Source: CAG-877 sp045125935 (GTDB taxonomy: Bacteria; Bacillota_I; Bacilli_A; RF39; UBA660). Taken from it: DNA of 53,281 nt. The position numbers were made by a program, and so were the translations under genes. The DNA lies in NCBI GenBank assembly GCA_045125935.1, contig JBGVNW010000020.1, positions 1 through 53,281 of the forward strand, given 5' to 3'. Within the stretch, counting starts at the first letter, position 1, and each line of letters starts with the position of its first letter. Below the pieces are notes generated by a model. The model was given only the letters and a program-made list of their open reading frames with translations, made no database searches and was not told where the DNA came from. This document shows positions 8,818-17,500 of this stretch, piece by piece.

Positions 8818-9201
8818 TTAATTTAATATTTCATTTAAGTTTTCATCAGCATTTCCTATCAACTTAACAACCTCGTTCAATTCATAGAAAGCAACTGTAT
8901 TTTCAATATTAAATTCTTCTTTAGTAGTTGAACATAAAAATATTTTTTTACCAAGTGCTAGTGCCATACCAAGTTCAATATGAGCACCTCTACCGGCAGG
9001 AAGCAATATAATAACAACGTCAGAATCAACAATCCCCTGTTTTTCTAATTGAGCATATTCTCTCATATCATTTATATCTACATCATCATTCACATTCTTA
9101 ACCCAGTCATATGTTTGTTGCCATCCACTATCCTTTAATACCTTTGCATAATAATTTACTAAAGTACAATTTTTCATTCCTGAACCTATATAAAATTTCA
9201 T
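8818..9201 (-). CDS. Nucleoside 2-deoxyribosyltransferase-like protein
   Basis: 127-residue protein of the deoxyribosyltransferase fold: MKFYIGSGMKN (phosphate/sugar site), a central SDVVIILLPAGRGAHIELGMALALGKKIFL segment carrying the Glu of the conserved (H/Y)xELG motif, and a short C-terminus. This family moves or removes the deoxyribose of nucleosides or their 5'-phosphates; some members are immune-type NADase/nucleosidase effectors. It is followed by the ASCH-deaminase gene (34 nt downstream of that gene's end), so a role in nucleotide salvage or sanitation is likely. The exact substrate is not readable. Confidence 0.78.
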   Translation of the reverse strand: MKFYIGSGMKNCTLVNYYAKVLKDSGWQQTYDWVKNVNDDVDINDMREYAQLEKQGIVDSDVVIILLPAGRGAHIELGMALALGKKIFLCSTTKEEFNIENTVAFYELNEVVKLIGNADENLNEILN

Positions 9202-9235
9202 TATCTTTTCTCCCTTCTACATATCTAAACTAATT

Positions 9236-9967
9236 TCACCACTTTGGCATTAAATCACGAAGTGTAATCGTAGATCCAGTCTTTAAATCTGCTATTATTT
9301 CCATCTCTTCATTGCCCAACTGCATTAATAACTCTCTACAAGCACCACATGGCATCATAATATTGTCATCATGTCTTCCTATACATAATAACTTAACAAC
9401 TTTTGTCTCTCCTGCTGTTAACATATTTCCTATCGCATTACGTTCAGCACACATTCCCAAAGAACATACAGTATCAATACAAACACCTGTATAAATATTT
9501 CCTTTATCAGTCAATATTGCTGCAGCTACATCACCGGCTTCAATACTACTTGAAACCTTTCTTGGATTTAGTACAGCTTTAGCTGCCAAATAAAGTTCAT
9601 TACATATATCATTAATCTTATACAAGTAACGAATATGTATTGCATTTATCCCACTTTTTTCTATCTTTTCTTTATAACCATTTAATTTTAATACATTTCT
9701 AATTGCTTCATTATAATCATTAGTACTTGATGTTGTATATCTTGTTCCTTCTAACATTAATAATTCCTCAAGCGAATCATAATGATTATTCCAAACTACT
9801 TCACACATTATTTCTTCATCATTATCATTTTTAAAAATAATCTTATCATTAACCTTAAAATCATTATAATTGTATCTATCCAAACCAGCTCTTAATTCTA
9901 TTCTTTTAGTTCCTCTTATTATTGCATCAAAAGCTCTATTATTTAAGTTCAATCTATATACTTCCAT
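9236..9967 (-). CDS. ASCH domain-cytidine deaminase fusion protein
   Basis: 243 residues in two domains. Residues 1-115 resemble an ASCH domain (IIRGTKRIELR at 17-26, FKVNDKIIFKN, ending in HIRYLYKI). Residues 120-243 are a cytidine deaminase-like domain with zinc motifs CAERNAIG (C173, E175) and PCGACREL (C207, C210). ASCH proteins bind nucleic acid or, as in E. coli YqfB, hydrolyse N4-acetylcytidine. The YqfB catalytic Lys has a counterpart (K21), but its Thr24 aligns with Glu here. A combined route from modified cytidine to uridine is therefore only a hypothesis. Neighbours handle nucleotides too. Confidence 0.82.
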   Translation of the reverse strand: MEVYRLNLNNRAFDAIIRGTKRIELRAGLDRYNYNDFKVNDKIIFKNDNDEEIMCEVVWNNHYDSLEELLMLEGTRYTTSSTNDYNEAIRNVLKLNGYKEKIEKSGINAIHIRYLYKINDICNELYLAAKAVLNPRKVSSSIEAGDVAAAILTDKGNIYTGVCIDTVCSLGMCAERNAIGNMLTAGETKVVKLLCIGRHDDNIMMPCGACRELLMQLGNEEMEIIADLKTGSTITLRDLMPKW

Positions 9968-10068
9968 TTTTACACCTCTATTCTTATAAATTCACAAAAT
10001 ATTTTCGTATTATAAACAAGAAAAGTCAAATCAATGTTAGCACAGATTTTAATCAAACCTTTCTTTAT

Positions 10069-10800
10069 CTATAATAAATTAGTATTAATAACAGTTAATA
10101 TGTGACTACAAGTACCATTTTCTCTATAAAAATCACAATCACAAATAAATTTATTATTTTCTCTCTTAACTGTTCTTATACCATGTTCAGAATTGATAAT
10201 TACTTCATTATCCATAATGTTAAATCTATGACTTTCCTTACTATATCTTATGGCTTTTTCTATTTTTCTTTGAAACTCAAAATTATCTTTTGTAACCATT
10301 TTTACAAGTTGAAGGGGCAAATAATCCCTGTTTTCAAAAGTTATTTCTATTAAATTAACATTCTCATTTTTTTTAAATTCATCTAACCATTCATATGAAT
10401 TCATAAATATAGTACCAATTATAGGTTTATTACAATTTAATAATCTAATTAATAACTCTTTATATTTATCAGAAAACAATTGCATCGGTCCTATTTCATC
10501 AATAATTATGTATTTAATTTTCTCATCAGTTATAGCCTCTTCTAATTCATTTAGACAAACAGCTTCAAAAGTATCCAAATCAACACCATAACGACTGATT
10601 TTATAAGATGTTTCTATATTTACATGTGAAAGAATTGCTGTTTTTCCGCTAAGAGTATTAATCCTAAAGCCAACCCTTTCATTATTTTCTCTTATTTCTT
10701 CAGTATAAAACCCTCCACAATTATAAAATCCTAACATATTTATTATTTTCTTTATTGCAGTTGATTTACCAGTTCTAGGTAATGCAGTTAATAATATCAT
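10069..10800 (-). CDS. THEP1-type NTPase with C-terminal SWIM zinc finger
   Basis: Residues 1-170 match the THEP1/DUF265 nucleoside-triphosphatase family: Walker A ALPRTGKSTAI at the N-terminus, FYTEEIRENNERVGF, and Walker B YIIIDEIGPMQL. The C-terminal 40 residues contain CDCDFYRENGTCSHIL, a CxC...CxH SWIM zinc finger expected to bind DNA or protein. THEP1 proteins are normally stand-alone, so the fusion is unusual. Start: the frame opens at a TTG inside the Shine-Dalgarno sequence; of two adjacent ATGs the one at 10800, six nt from GGAGG, is best spaced. Confidence 0.8.
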   Translation of the reverse strand: MILLTALPRTGKSTAIKKIINMLGFYNCGGFYTEEIRENNERVGFRINTLSGKTAILSHVNIETSYKISRYGVDLDTFEAVCLNELEEAITDEKIKYIIIDEIGPMQLFSDKYKELLIRLLNCNKPIIGTIFMNSYEWLDEFKKNENVNLIEITFENRDYLPLQLVKMVTKDNFEFQRKIEKAIRYSKESHRFNIMDNEVIINSEHGIRTVKRENNKFICDCDFYRENGTCSHILTVINTNLL

Positions 10801-10846
10801 CATAAACCTCCTCAAATTTACCTAATTATATCATAAAAGTTATTTC

Positions 10847-11761
10847 TTATAAATTACCATTATACTTATATAACTTTTTTACAATAGGACTATAATCTAC
10901 ACCAGATAAGTCTTTTTCTTTTGACTCAGCAATATATTTCGTTAAATACATACATTTAACAAGAGTTTCATATTCACCTAATATAGAACCACTTGAATCT
11001 ATCACAACTACATCTTTATAGTATTTAGGTAATTCATCCAAAAATAAGCTATCAAGTTCAGTCCCAGTATTTAAATATATCGCAATACTTTCATTATCAA
11101 CTGATAATGTACTTCTACCATGACAATAAGAATATTTATCATGAACAATTGGAATTCCAATACCAGATTCAACTATAGTAGATTCTAAGTATTTACTAGA
11201 TGTAGATGTATCTATTCCTGTAAAAATTTCAAATATATCACAATTTGTATCAAAATCAAAACTATAACTATTTAAACTATTCATTACTCTTTCCACATCA
11301 TTATCCAAATAATAATTTAATAATACACTACAAGGTATTAAAGTTGCACCTAATGATATAAAACTACGTTCTTTATCTAAACACCTATAAGTCAAATTAG
11401 TAACCCCTTCTCTATTATTCTCCTTACTTGATAATAAATAATGTTTCAAATTATTTAAAAATGAAAGTTCAACACCATAATTATTTCCTGAGTAACTACA
11501 TGACAAAACATTTTTATATAAACTAAGATCCATATATCTAAAATCTCTTGGTTAAACATTTCTTGTTATAATATGATTTTTTCTTCCTAAAACTTTAGAA
11601 GCATATTCAGACACCACACTCGAACCACCAACACCAGAAATTAATGTCGGACCATTAACTCTAGATAACTCATAATTTATTCTTTCTAAATCACTATTAC
11701 ATAAACTTTCTAATACTCTCCCTTCTAATTTTTTAAAATTTTCTTGCATATTCTTTTCCAT
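10847..11761 (-). pseudogene. SIS-domain sugar isomerase-like gene with an in-frame stop
   Basis: One continuous frame from ATG 11761 to TAA 10847 is interrupted by TAA at 11552-11554; the six codons after the stop join directly to the next part without a frameshift. The N-terminal part has the SIS phosphosugar site (TLISGVGGSSVVSEYASKVL), the second part continues the fold (NVLSCSYSGNNYG, IVHDKYSYCHGRS). Intact length would be about 304 aa, fitting SIS isomerase/deaminase-like proteins. CAA to TAA is the simplest lesion. The downstream part could still be translated from ATG 11533, but would lack the first strand of the SIS fold. Confidence 0.82.
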
Positions 11762-11768
11762 AAAAAAT

Positions 11769-11800
11769 CCTCCTTAAGTAATTAATATCACTTAAAGAGG
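11769..11800 (-). promoter_or_regulatory. Hairpin that buries the ribosome binding site of the SIS gene
   Basis: On the minus strand CCTCTTTAAGT (11790-11800) pairs over 11 positions, with one G-U, with ACTTAAGGAGG (11769-11779), around a 10-nt loop. The second arm contains the GGAGG of the SIS gene, and six T follow. It could be a translational switch, or the terminator of the upstream WYL operon that overlaps the next ribosome binding site. Confidence 0.6.
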
Positions 11801-11815
11801 AACTATTTCGTCTAC

Positions 11816-12400
11816 TTAAAAATTTTCATCTAATATTTCAATTTTATTAATTCTTTTTAGTTCAAAATGACGTAAATCATTTCTTAATTCACAAAAAGCA
11901 GCACATCCCCAACCATTGTTATATAAAAACATATCGTAAGGTCGTATAACTCTATCAATATTACCATGAACAAATGAATAATAATTTATCTTTACTTTTC
12001 GTTTTTCTTTAATTGCCCTTGTCAACATATTATAATAGGTTTTTACTTCGTCTTTTAATTCTAAATTTTCATTTTTAGAATCGAAATAAACACCACGTAC
12101 TTTATCAGCAATTATTTCTAATTTTTCTTTATCGCTAGAACTAACCTTCAAATTATGTAAAAAATTATAATCATCACTTGTAAATTTTCTAGTTGGTATC
12201 CTAATACTTTGATTTAACACATAACCACCATATGGTCCCATAATAGTATCAATATATATACCAGCCTTTCCCAACTCTTCTTTATAAACTCTAATCATTC
12301 TTTCAGATACTTCTAATTTATCAGCTAACTCTTTAATATTATATTTTCTTCCACTTTCTAAATATTGAAGCATCATAATAACATTCGATATTTTAGACAT
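11816..12400 (-). CDS. HTH-WYL transcriptional regulator
   Basis: DeoR-type winged helix (MLQYLESGRKYNIKELADKLEVS..MIRVYKEELGKAGIYI) followed by a WYL domain (residues about 125-190: VKINYYSF.., RVIRPYDMFLYNNGWGCAAFCEL, RHFELKRINKIEIL). WYL regulators sense nucleic acids or small ligands and often control defence, stress or element genes. The ATG at 12400 behind GAGGTG is preferred to one at 12445, which overlaps the upstream gene. It probably shares a transcript with the acidic repeat gene just upstream and may control it or the SIS gene. It is on the short side for the family (194 aa). Confidence 0.88.
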   Translation of the reverse strand: MSKISNVIMMLQYLESGRKYNIKELADKLEVSERMIRVYKEELGKAGIYIDTIMGPYGGYVLNQSIRIPTRKFTSDDYNFLHNLKVSSSDKEKLEIIADKVRGVYFDSKNENLELKDEVKTYYNMLTRAIKEKRKVKINYYSFVHGNIDRVIRPYDMFLYNNGWGCAAFCELRNDLRHFELKRINKIEILDENF

Positions 12401-12441
12401 TTTACACCTCTTTTCAAATGTAAAATTAAACATTTCAATAA

Positions 12442-12714
12442 TCAATTAATATTACTTTTTCTTTCGAAAAAAGATCTTACTTTTGACAAAACTTTATTTT
12501 CAGCCTTAAGATTAGACTCCTCTTGTTCTACAATATCTTCATCATCATCTGGAAACGGCATTCCATCTATTCCATCATTTATCCATTCATCATCATCCGG
12601 AAATGGCATCCCATCTATTCCATCATTTACCCATTCAGCATCATCTTGAAAAGGTAGACCATCTATTCTATCATTAACAATTTCATCATCAAAATCTTCC
12701 AAAAAATATGGCAT
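12442..12714 (-). CDS. Acidic tandem-repeat protein
   Basis: 90-residue protein with three 16-residue repeats of the form E(W/I)(V/I)NDGIDGMPFPDDD plus a degenerate one at the N-terminus (MPYFLEDFDDE). The C-terminal 30 residues are charged and helical (ESNLKAENKVLSKVRSFFERK). Strong Shine-Dalgarno GGAGGGA, and a TATAAT with TG extension just upstream (12742-12747). I know no family for it. The repeats could bind calcium or be a multi-core precursor peptide, but no modifying enzyme is adjacent. It lies directly before the WYL regulator. Confidence 0.7.
   Translation of the reverse strand: MPYFLEDFDDEIVNDRIDGLPFQDDAEWVNDGIDGMPFPDDDEWINDGIDGMPFPDDDEDIVEQEESNLKAENKVLSKVRSFFERKSNIN
12540..12685. 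repeat. 48-bp tandem repeat, three copies
   Basis: Period of 48 bp inside the acidic protein gene. The two copies nearer the gene end are nearly identical in DNA; the third (12638-12685) has diverged. Confidence 0.85.
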
Positions 12715-12741
12715 AATATATCCCTCCGTAAAATTACACTT

Positions 12742-12747
12742 ATTATA
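12742..12747 (-). promoter_or_regulatory. Extended -10 promoter of the repeat protein/WYL operon
   Basis: TGTTATAAT on the minus strand directly follows the terminator of the gene upstream. No good -35 is visible, as expected for an extended -10 promoter. Confidence 0.5.
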
Positions 12748-12749
12748 AC

Positions 12750-12776
12750 AGAAAAAAGTAGATTTTACATCTACTT
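12750..12776 (-). terminator. Terminator of the gene at 12786-13169
   Basis: Minus strand AAGTAGA-tgtaaaa-TCTACTT followed by TTTTCTG. Confidence 0.75.
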
Positions 12777-12785
12777 ATAAATTGA

Positions 12786-13169
12786 TTATAATAATTCAAG
12801 GTTTTCTTCTATAACAATATTTATTTCATCTAGCTCTTCAGATAAAACATTTAAATCTATCTTAAAAACATCTTCATCTACTCTTGTTATACTACAATCA
12901 TATTTCCCATTAATAATTGAAAGCCAACCTTTTTCATCTTCATATGTAACATCAGTTATATATTTATTTATATTTAATTTTGTGTTTATACTTTTAAGTT
13001 TCTCTTTAGACAAGCTAGTTTCTATTCCAATAAATGTATTATTATCTATATTAAATGTTATAAAAGGAGCAATACCCTTTACTTTTTCTTTGTCTAGTAC
13101 ACTCTCAAAATTACCCCAAGTTATTTTAACGTCATAATTATCATATTGTTTATTATTTACTTTTATCAT
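12786..13169 (-). CDS. Hypothetical 127-residue protein
   Basis: ATG behind AAGGAGTGAG, so the gene looks real. The product is a soluble acidic protein with alternating hydrophobic positions suggesting beta-sheet (YDVKITWGNFESVL; GIAPFITFNIDNNTFIGIETS), ending in a Glu-rich strand. No recognised motif, signal peptide or membrane segment. It stands alone between a hydrolase gene and the repeat-protein operon, with its own terminator. Function unknown. Confidence 0.6.
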   Translation of the reverse strand: MIKVNNKQYDNYDVKITWGNFESVLDKEKVKGIAPFITFNIDNNTFIGIETSLSKEKLKSINTKLNINKYITDVTYEDEKGWLSIINGKYDCSITRVDEDVFKIDLNVLSEELDEINIVIEENLELL

Positions 13170-13235
13170 TTAATCTCACTCCTTAACTTAATCACTTATC
13201 ATTTGAGTTCACCTCACATTTAACATATTTATAAA

Positions 13236-14315
13236 TCATTCTAAATTAGTCATAAATTCTTTTATTATCTCGCTTAACTCGTCTGGCTTTTGTTGAAAAA
13301 GCATATGATCTCCTGAAAGCAAAACAATTTCCGTATTACCAAGCAAGTCTATATATGGTCTAATTTTCTCTTCTTCCCATTTTATCGCTTCTTCTACAAT
13401 ACTCTCTAAAACTTCATCTGATGGCATAGAAGTAATTTCTAGACCAAGTTCTTTCTGACGATCATTAACCCAATAAATATTTTCTCTTAATTCTTCAATT
13501 GTTCTATAACCTGTAGAAGCAATATATATTTTAGGAATATTATTACTTCTAATATTTTTATAAGCTTTATTCGTATTATTATTCATCTCTTTTATTTCAG
13601 ATATTATTGCCTTAGTAAGCGCTGAATGTGTATTTAAATATGTGGCGATTTTTTGGTTTTCTTTAGAATAATAACTTGGAAGAGGATAAAAATAATTTTC
13701 TAAAACTAGTCGTTGTAATCCTAATTTACAAGCCATCAGCTCTAAATAATCAATGACTCCTACACCATACTCTTCTTCATCCCATATATCAATTCCAAGT
13801 TCACTAGTATCAATAAATACTACGCCTTCTACTTCATCTGGATACATACTTTCCCAATACGTTGCATATACTCCACCTAATGAATGTGGAAGTAAGACAT
13901 ATGGTCCTTCAATACCAGCATTTTTTAAGGAAGTTCTATAATCTGATACTATTTGTTCTAGAGTTTGTTTTACAGAAGTATCGTCACTATATCCATATCC
14001 CGCTCTATCAATATATATTATCTCATAATCATCTTTTAATTTTTCATTCACAAAAGACATTTCTATACTATAATCATTAACACCTAAACCAGATATTGCG
14101 ATAAGCTTATGCTTACTATTTTTATTACCAACCCTATATATATTAAGATTATAATCTCCTGCAGAATATTTATTTATATATCCCTGTTCGACTAAATAAG
14201 CATATTCCTTTTTATTTTTAACCATATGAACAATAAAATTAATTAAAATAAAAAGAAAAAATACCAACAACAAAATCAATAATATTTTTAAAATTATTTT
14301 CATTACTTTCTTCAT
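13236..14315 (-). CDS. Membrane-anchored alpha/beta hydrolase
   Basis: One N-terminal membrane helix (residues 3-30) and an outside-facing alpha/beta-hydrolase domain. The oxyanion region reads LIAISGLGVND, the nucleophile elbow is LPHSLGGVYA (Ser), the acid is probably Asp in VVFIDTSELG or later, and the His lies in LLSGDHMLFQQKP. Related proteins are lipases/esterases of the GHSxG class, here with HSLGG. The ATG at 14315, eight nt after AGGAG, is used rather than one at 14333. Length 359 aa. The substrate is unknown; lipid or peptide esters are likely. Confidence 0.85.
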   Translation of the reverse strand: MKKVMKIILKILLILLLVFFLFILINFIVHMVKNKKEYAYLVEQGYINKYSAGDYNLNIYRVGNKNSKHKLIAISGLGVNDYSIEMSFVNEKLKDDYEIIYIDRAGYGYSDDTSVKQTLEQIVSDYRTSLKNAGIEGPYVLLPHSLGGVYATYWESMYPDEVEGVVFIDTSELGIDIWDEEEYGVGVIDYLELMACKLGLQRLVLENYFYPLPSYYSKENQKIATYLNTHSALTKAIISEIKEMNNNTNKAYKNIRSNNIPKIYIASTGYRTIEELRENIYWVNDRQKELGLEITSMPSDEVLESIVEEAIKWEEEKIRPYIDLLGNTEIVLLSGDHMLFQQKPDELSEIIKEFMTNLE

Positions 14316-14333
14316 TAGATTTACTCCTATCAA

Positions 14334-14511
14334 TTAACTATTTTTATATACTAAAATAATTATACCACTTATAATACTAAATAGTAAATCTATAGGTTCT
14401 AAACACTAAACAAAATAAAATTTCAAATTTTATTTATCACCATAATATAAAATCAAGAACATATTATCAAATATTACAGTACATATCTTACCAATCTATC
14501 ACTTCAACACA
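14334..14511. other. AT-rich gap
   Basis: No gene or clear signal seen. Confidence 0.4.
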
Positions 14512-14910
14512 TCAAAATTTAGCAACCCTTAATATCTCATTAAATACTTCTACTATATATTTATTTTTACTTTTGGCAATATTCTCTAATTCGTCAATAT
14601 TATTTAACCAATGTAATATTAACTTATCTCTTCTATCAGTAGTATCAAAATTATATATATTTGAATTACTCTTATCTTTTACTTTAGCTAGTTCAAATAA
14701 TTTTAATCTTTTTTCCGTTGATAATCTTAAAACAAATGATATCATAATTAAATTATTCTTAGTAGGTAATTTACCCATAGTTACTTCATAAATTCCTTTT
14801 TTAATTAACGATTAATTTCCTAATTGATTTAAAGTAAGATTACTTTCTTTTATAAGTTCATTCATATATTCTTCAAAAGTATTAATTTTACCTAAATTAC
14901 TCTCTACCAT
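14512..14910 (-). pseudogene. XRE-like helix-turn-helix protein with one in-frame stop
   Basis: Frame of 132 codons from ATG 14910, broken by TAA at 14812-14814. The pieces read FEEYMNELIKESNLTLNQLGN, stop, SLIKKGIYEVTMGKLPTKN, LRLSTEKRLKLFELAKV, DTTDRRDKLILHWLNN. This matches a common Bacillota HTH protein in which the HTH is followed by an (R/T)DRRD motif. CAA to TAA would explain the stop. It overlaps the end of the decayed gene before it, so the two once formed an operon. A protein from ATG 14778 would lack half of the HTH. Confidence 0.72.
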
Positions 14911-15330
14911 TAGATATTTCATAAATATAATCAATAATTTCTGTGATATTGGCGTTATGAGAGGATCCAAATTTATCTTTAAGTAATGATATTAAGAAAT
15001 CTATATTATATTCATTTAATAAAATATTATCTAAATAATTTTTTCCTCTTCAATAACTAATTCAATAAAATCTTCTTTCACCATACTTTTAACCACATTA
15101 GCATCAGAAAATCTTCTATACAATTCACTCACAACACATTTCATTAAAAACTCATCATAATATTTACCATCTCAAACCTTTAAACATTGATTAAGGTTAT
15201 TTTGTTCCAAACTATCATCATTAGATAATTTTTAAACTATCTTCATAAAGTGACATATACATATCTTTAAAATATAATTTTTTAATTAATAAGTACACAT
15301 CATGTTCTTCAATAAAACTAAATTTTTATA
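14899..15330 (-). pseudogene. Decayed gene upstream of the XRE-like gene
   Basis: Protein-like stretches continue through changes of frame: MSLYEDSLK, then SNDDSLEQNNLNQCL, stop, YDEFLMKCVVSELYRRFSD, then frameshift, YLDNILLNEYNIDFLISLL, ending at TAA near 14899. At least two frameshifts and one stop are needed to join them. I do not recognise the family. The upstream limit is not clear. Confidence 0.5.
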
Positions 15331-15387
15331 AATTTTTCTAAATCCCCTAATCATATAAAGAAGTAGTTATACGTCCACCTCTTTATT

Positions 15388-17373
15388 CTAATTATTATAA
15401 CAATGCTTTTTCGCATACTTTTTCAATGTATTGGCGGTTGATTCACTAATACCTGCATTATAAGTAATTTGAGTAGGATCCTTATCATACACCTCAGCAT
15501 AAAAGCATAATGCTGCTAAATATGCCCCGTTAGAATTTTGATGAGTAAGATCAGTAGTATCACCATCTTGATATTTCATTATATGAATACTACTTTTATT
15601 ATCAATCATATCATAAAACATTGGTCCATCATTAATAGTATTAACTCCTAATTTATTCGCAACATACTCTGCATTAGAATATGATTTTTGAATTTGAGTC
15701 TCAGTATTTCCACCCTCAGGTGATCCGTTAGAATCTTTCCTAATCCTTAACCATATTTTTCTAATATATATCTTAACATTAGAATTCTTTTCTTCTGCCC
15801 AAGTTTTAATAGTATTTATGTCATCATAATACCCCGTTTTATTTGAATAAGAGCGATCTGTTCCTTGATTTATAATAACATAATCATAACTTTTCTTTAT
15901 TTTTTTAATACTGGCCTCATCCGCTAAAATTGTATTTAAAGCCACTCCACCAATCACAGCTTGCGTATATTCTATTTCGTACCCAGCATTTTTGGCAATT
16001 GCTTTAAATCTTTTAGGAATACCATTATCTTCATTTACTGACCCAGGAAAGTAGGTTTTACTGTTACCTATATATAAAACTCTTGCAGCTCTAACAGTTA
16101 CCTTACACTCAACAGTTATACTTGAATCATAATTTGATTTTGCAGTTATTACTGCAGTACCTGTAGACTTTGCTTTTACATTTCCATTACTATCAACAGT
16201 TGCCACTTTTGTATCACTGCTTGACCACGTCACACTCTGATCAAGTGCCGAATATGATAATGTCGCCGTTAGTTTTCTTGTATTACCATCAATTATTGTT
16301 ACTGAAGAATTAGAAATTTTCAATGTTGGGGTTCCAACAATTACAGTACAATTAGCTATAATTTCATTACTACTTTTAGCAGATATTACAGCAGTTCCAT
16401 TACCAGTTGCAGTAACAACACCATCACTTACTGTTGCAACGGCACTATTACTACTCGACCACGTAATTGTTTTATTAGTGGCATTGCTAGGAGATATAGT
16501 AGCTTTTAAAGTCTTTTTATTTCCCTTAGATAATTTAATAGTACTAGCATTCAAACTTACTTGAGAAACACCAATTTCATTACTCTTAACCACTACTTCA
16601 GCCATAGCCCTCTTATTTCCATCAACAGTTTCTACTGTGATTGTAGCCTTTCCAATGCCAACCGCTGTCACAACACCATTATATACTGTCGCAACATTTG
16701 TATTACTACTCGACCATACAACATTCTTATTAGAAGCATTTGAAGGTAATACAGTTGCAACCAAAGTATTTTTCTCATTAAGTCCCATTGTAATACTATA
16801 ACTATTTAAACCAACACTACTTACCTTCACAACAACATTTGTATTTGTATTCGTATCAAGATTAGAACCCATATTAGAACCAGAACCTGTATTAGTATTA
16901 GAATCAATATTAGTATCGAGATTAGAACCTGTATTTGACTCAGTATTAATATCAACATTAGAACCAGTATTAGTTCCCGTGTTCGTATCAATATTAGTAT
17001 CAGTATTCATATTTCCATTATCAATAACAGATATCTTGCAATCTCTACTAATATTGTAATTACTAAAATTTGCAGTAACATTCACTTCCCCTGGCATTAA
17101 TCCTTGAACAGTTCCGTCGTTAACTATTAAAACGTCAGTATTACTACTCAGCCATTCAATCCTTCCACTTTCAACAGTAGATAAAAAGCCAGCATCTAGC
17201 TTTATACTCTCTCCTACTTTGATAGAAAGATTTTCACAGTTGAAATAAATATTACTTTCATTATTATATTCATCTATATTATTAGGCCATAAAAATAAAT
17301 AACCAAGAGTTAAAAAACACCCAAATAATAAGATTATAAAAAAATATGGTACAAATTTTACTAATTTTGTCAT
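15388..17373 (-). CDS. Surface protein with Big_2 Ig-like domains and an SGNH/DUF4886-type hydrolase domain
   Basis: About 661 residues: an N-terminal signal anchor (residues 8-30, PYFFIILLFGCFLTLGYLFL), a first Ig-like domain, a low-complexity linker rich in Asn, Thr, Ser, Asp and Gly (about 118-182), three bacterial Ig-like group 2 domains with the repeated VTWSSSNxxVATV signature, and a C-terminal hydrolase. The last domain starts VLYIGNSKTYFPGS (Ser of the SGNH GNS block), has INQGTDRS and ends with DLTHQNSNGAYLAA (His). It probably removes acyl groups from a polysaccharide outside the cell. No LPxTG or other C-terminal anchor is visible; the N-terminal helix likely holds it. Confidence 0.88.
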   Translation of the reverse strand: MTKLVKFVPYFFIILLFGCFLTLGYLFLWPNNIDEYNNESNIYFNCENLSIKVGESIKLDAGFLSTVESGRIEWLSSNTDVLIVNDGTVQGLMPGEVNVTANFSNYNISRDCKISVIDNGNMNTDTNIDTNTGTNTGSNVDINTESNTGSNLDTNIDSNTNTGSGSNMGSNLDTNTNTNVVVKVSSVGLNSYSITMGLNEKNTLVATVLPSNASNKNVVWSSSNTNVATVYNGVVTAVGIGKATITVETVDGNKRAMAEVVVKSNEIGVSQVSLNASTIKLSKGNKKTLKATISPSNATNKTITWSSSNSAVATVSDGVVTATGNGTAVISAKSSNEIIANCTVIVGTPTLKISNSSVTIIDGNTRKLTATLSYSALDQSVTWSSSDTKVATVDSNGNVKAKSTGTAVITAKSNYDSSITVECKVTVRAARVLYIGNSKTYFPGSVNEDNGIPKRFKAIAKNAGYEIEYTQAVIGGVALNTILADEASIKKIKKSYDYVIINQGTDRSYSNKTGYYDDINTIKTWAEEKNSNVKIYIRKIWLRIRKDSNGSPEGGNTETQIQKSYSNAEYVANKLGVNTINDGPMFYDMIDNKSSIHIMKYQDGDTTDLTHQNSNGAYLAALCFYAEVYDKDPTQITYNAGISESTANTLKKYAKKHCYNN

Positions 17374-17500
17374 CACTCATAATCCCCTAACTACACTACT
17401 CTTAGAAAGATTATAACAAAAAAATCCCCTCATAAACAGCAAATTTAATTTTTTTGCTACTCAGTATGGAGATTTTTAACATATATCATTATCAATAATT

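Noticed and set aside
12540..12685. CRISPR array
   Set aside because: The 48-bp repeats are contiguous and coding, without spacers.
16561..16743. 60-codon plus-strand frame in the Ig-like protein gene
   Set aside because: Antisense shadow of repetitive Thr/Val/Ser codons.
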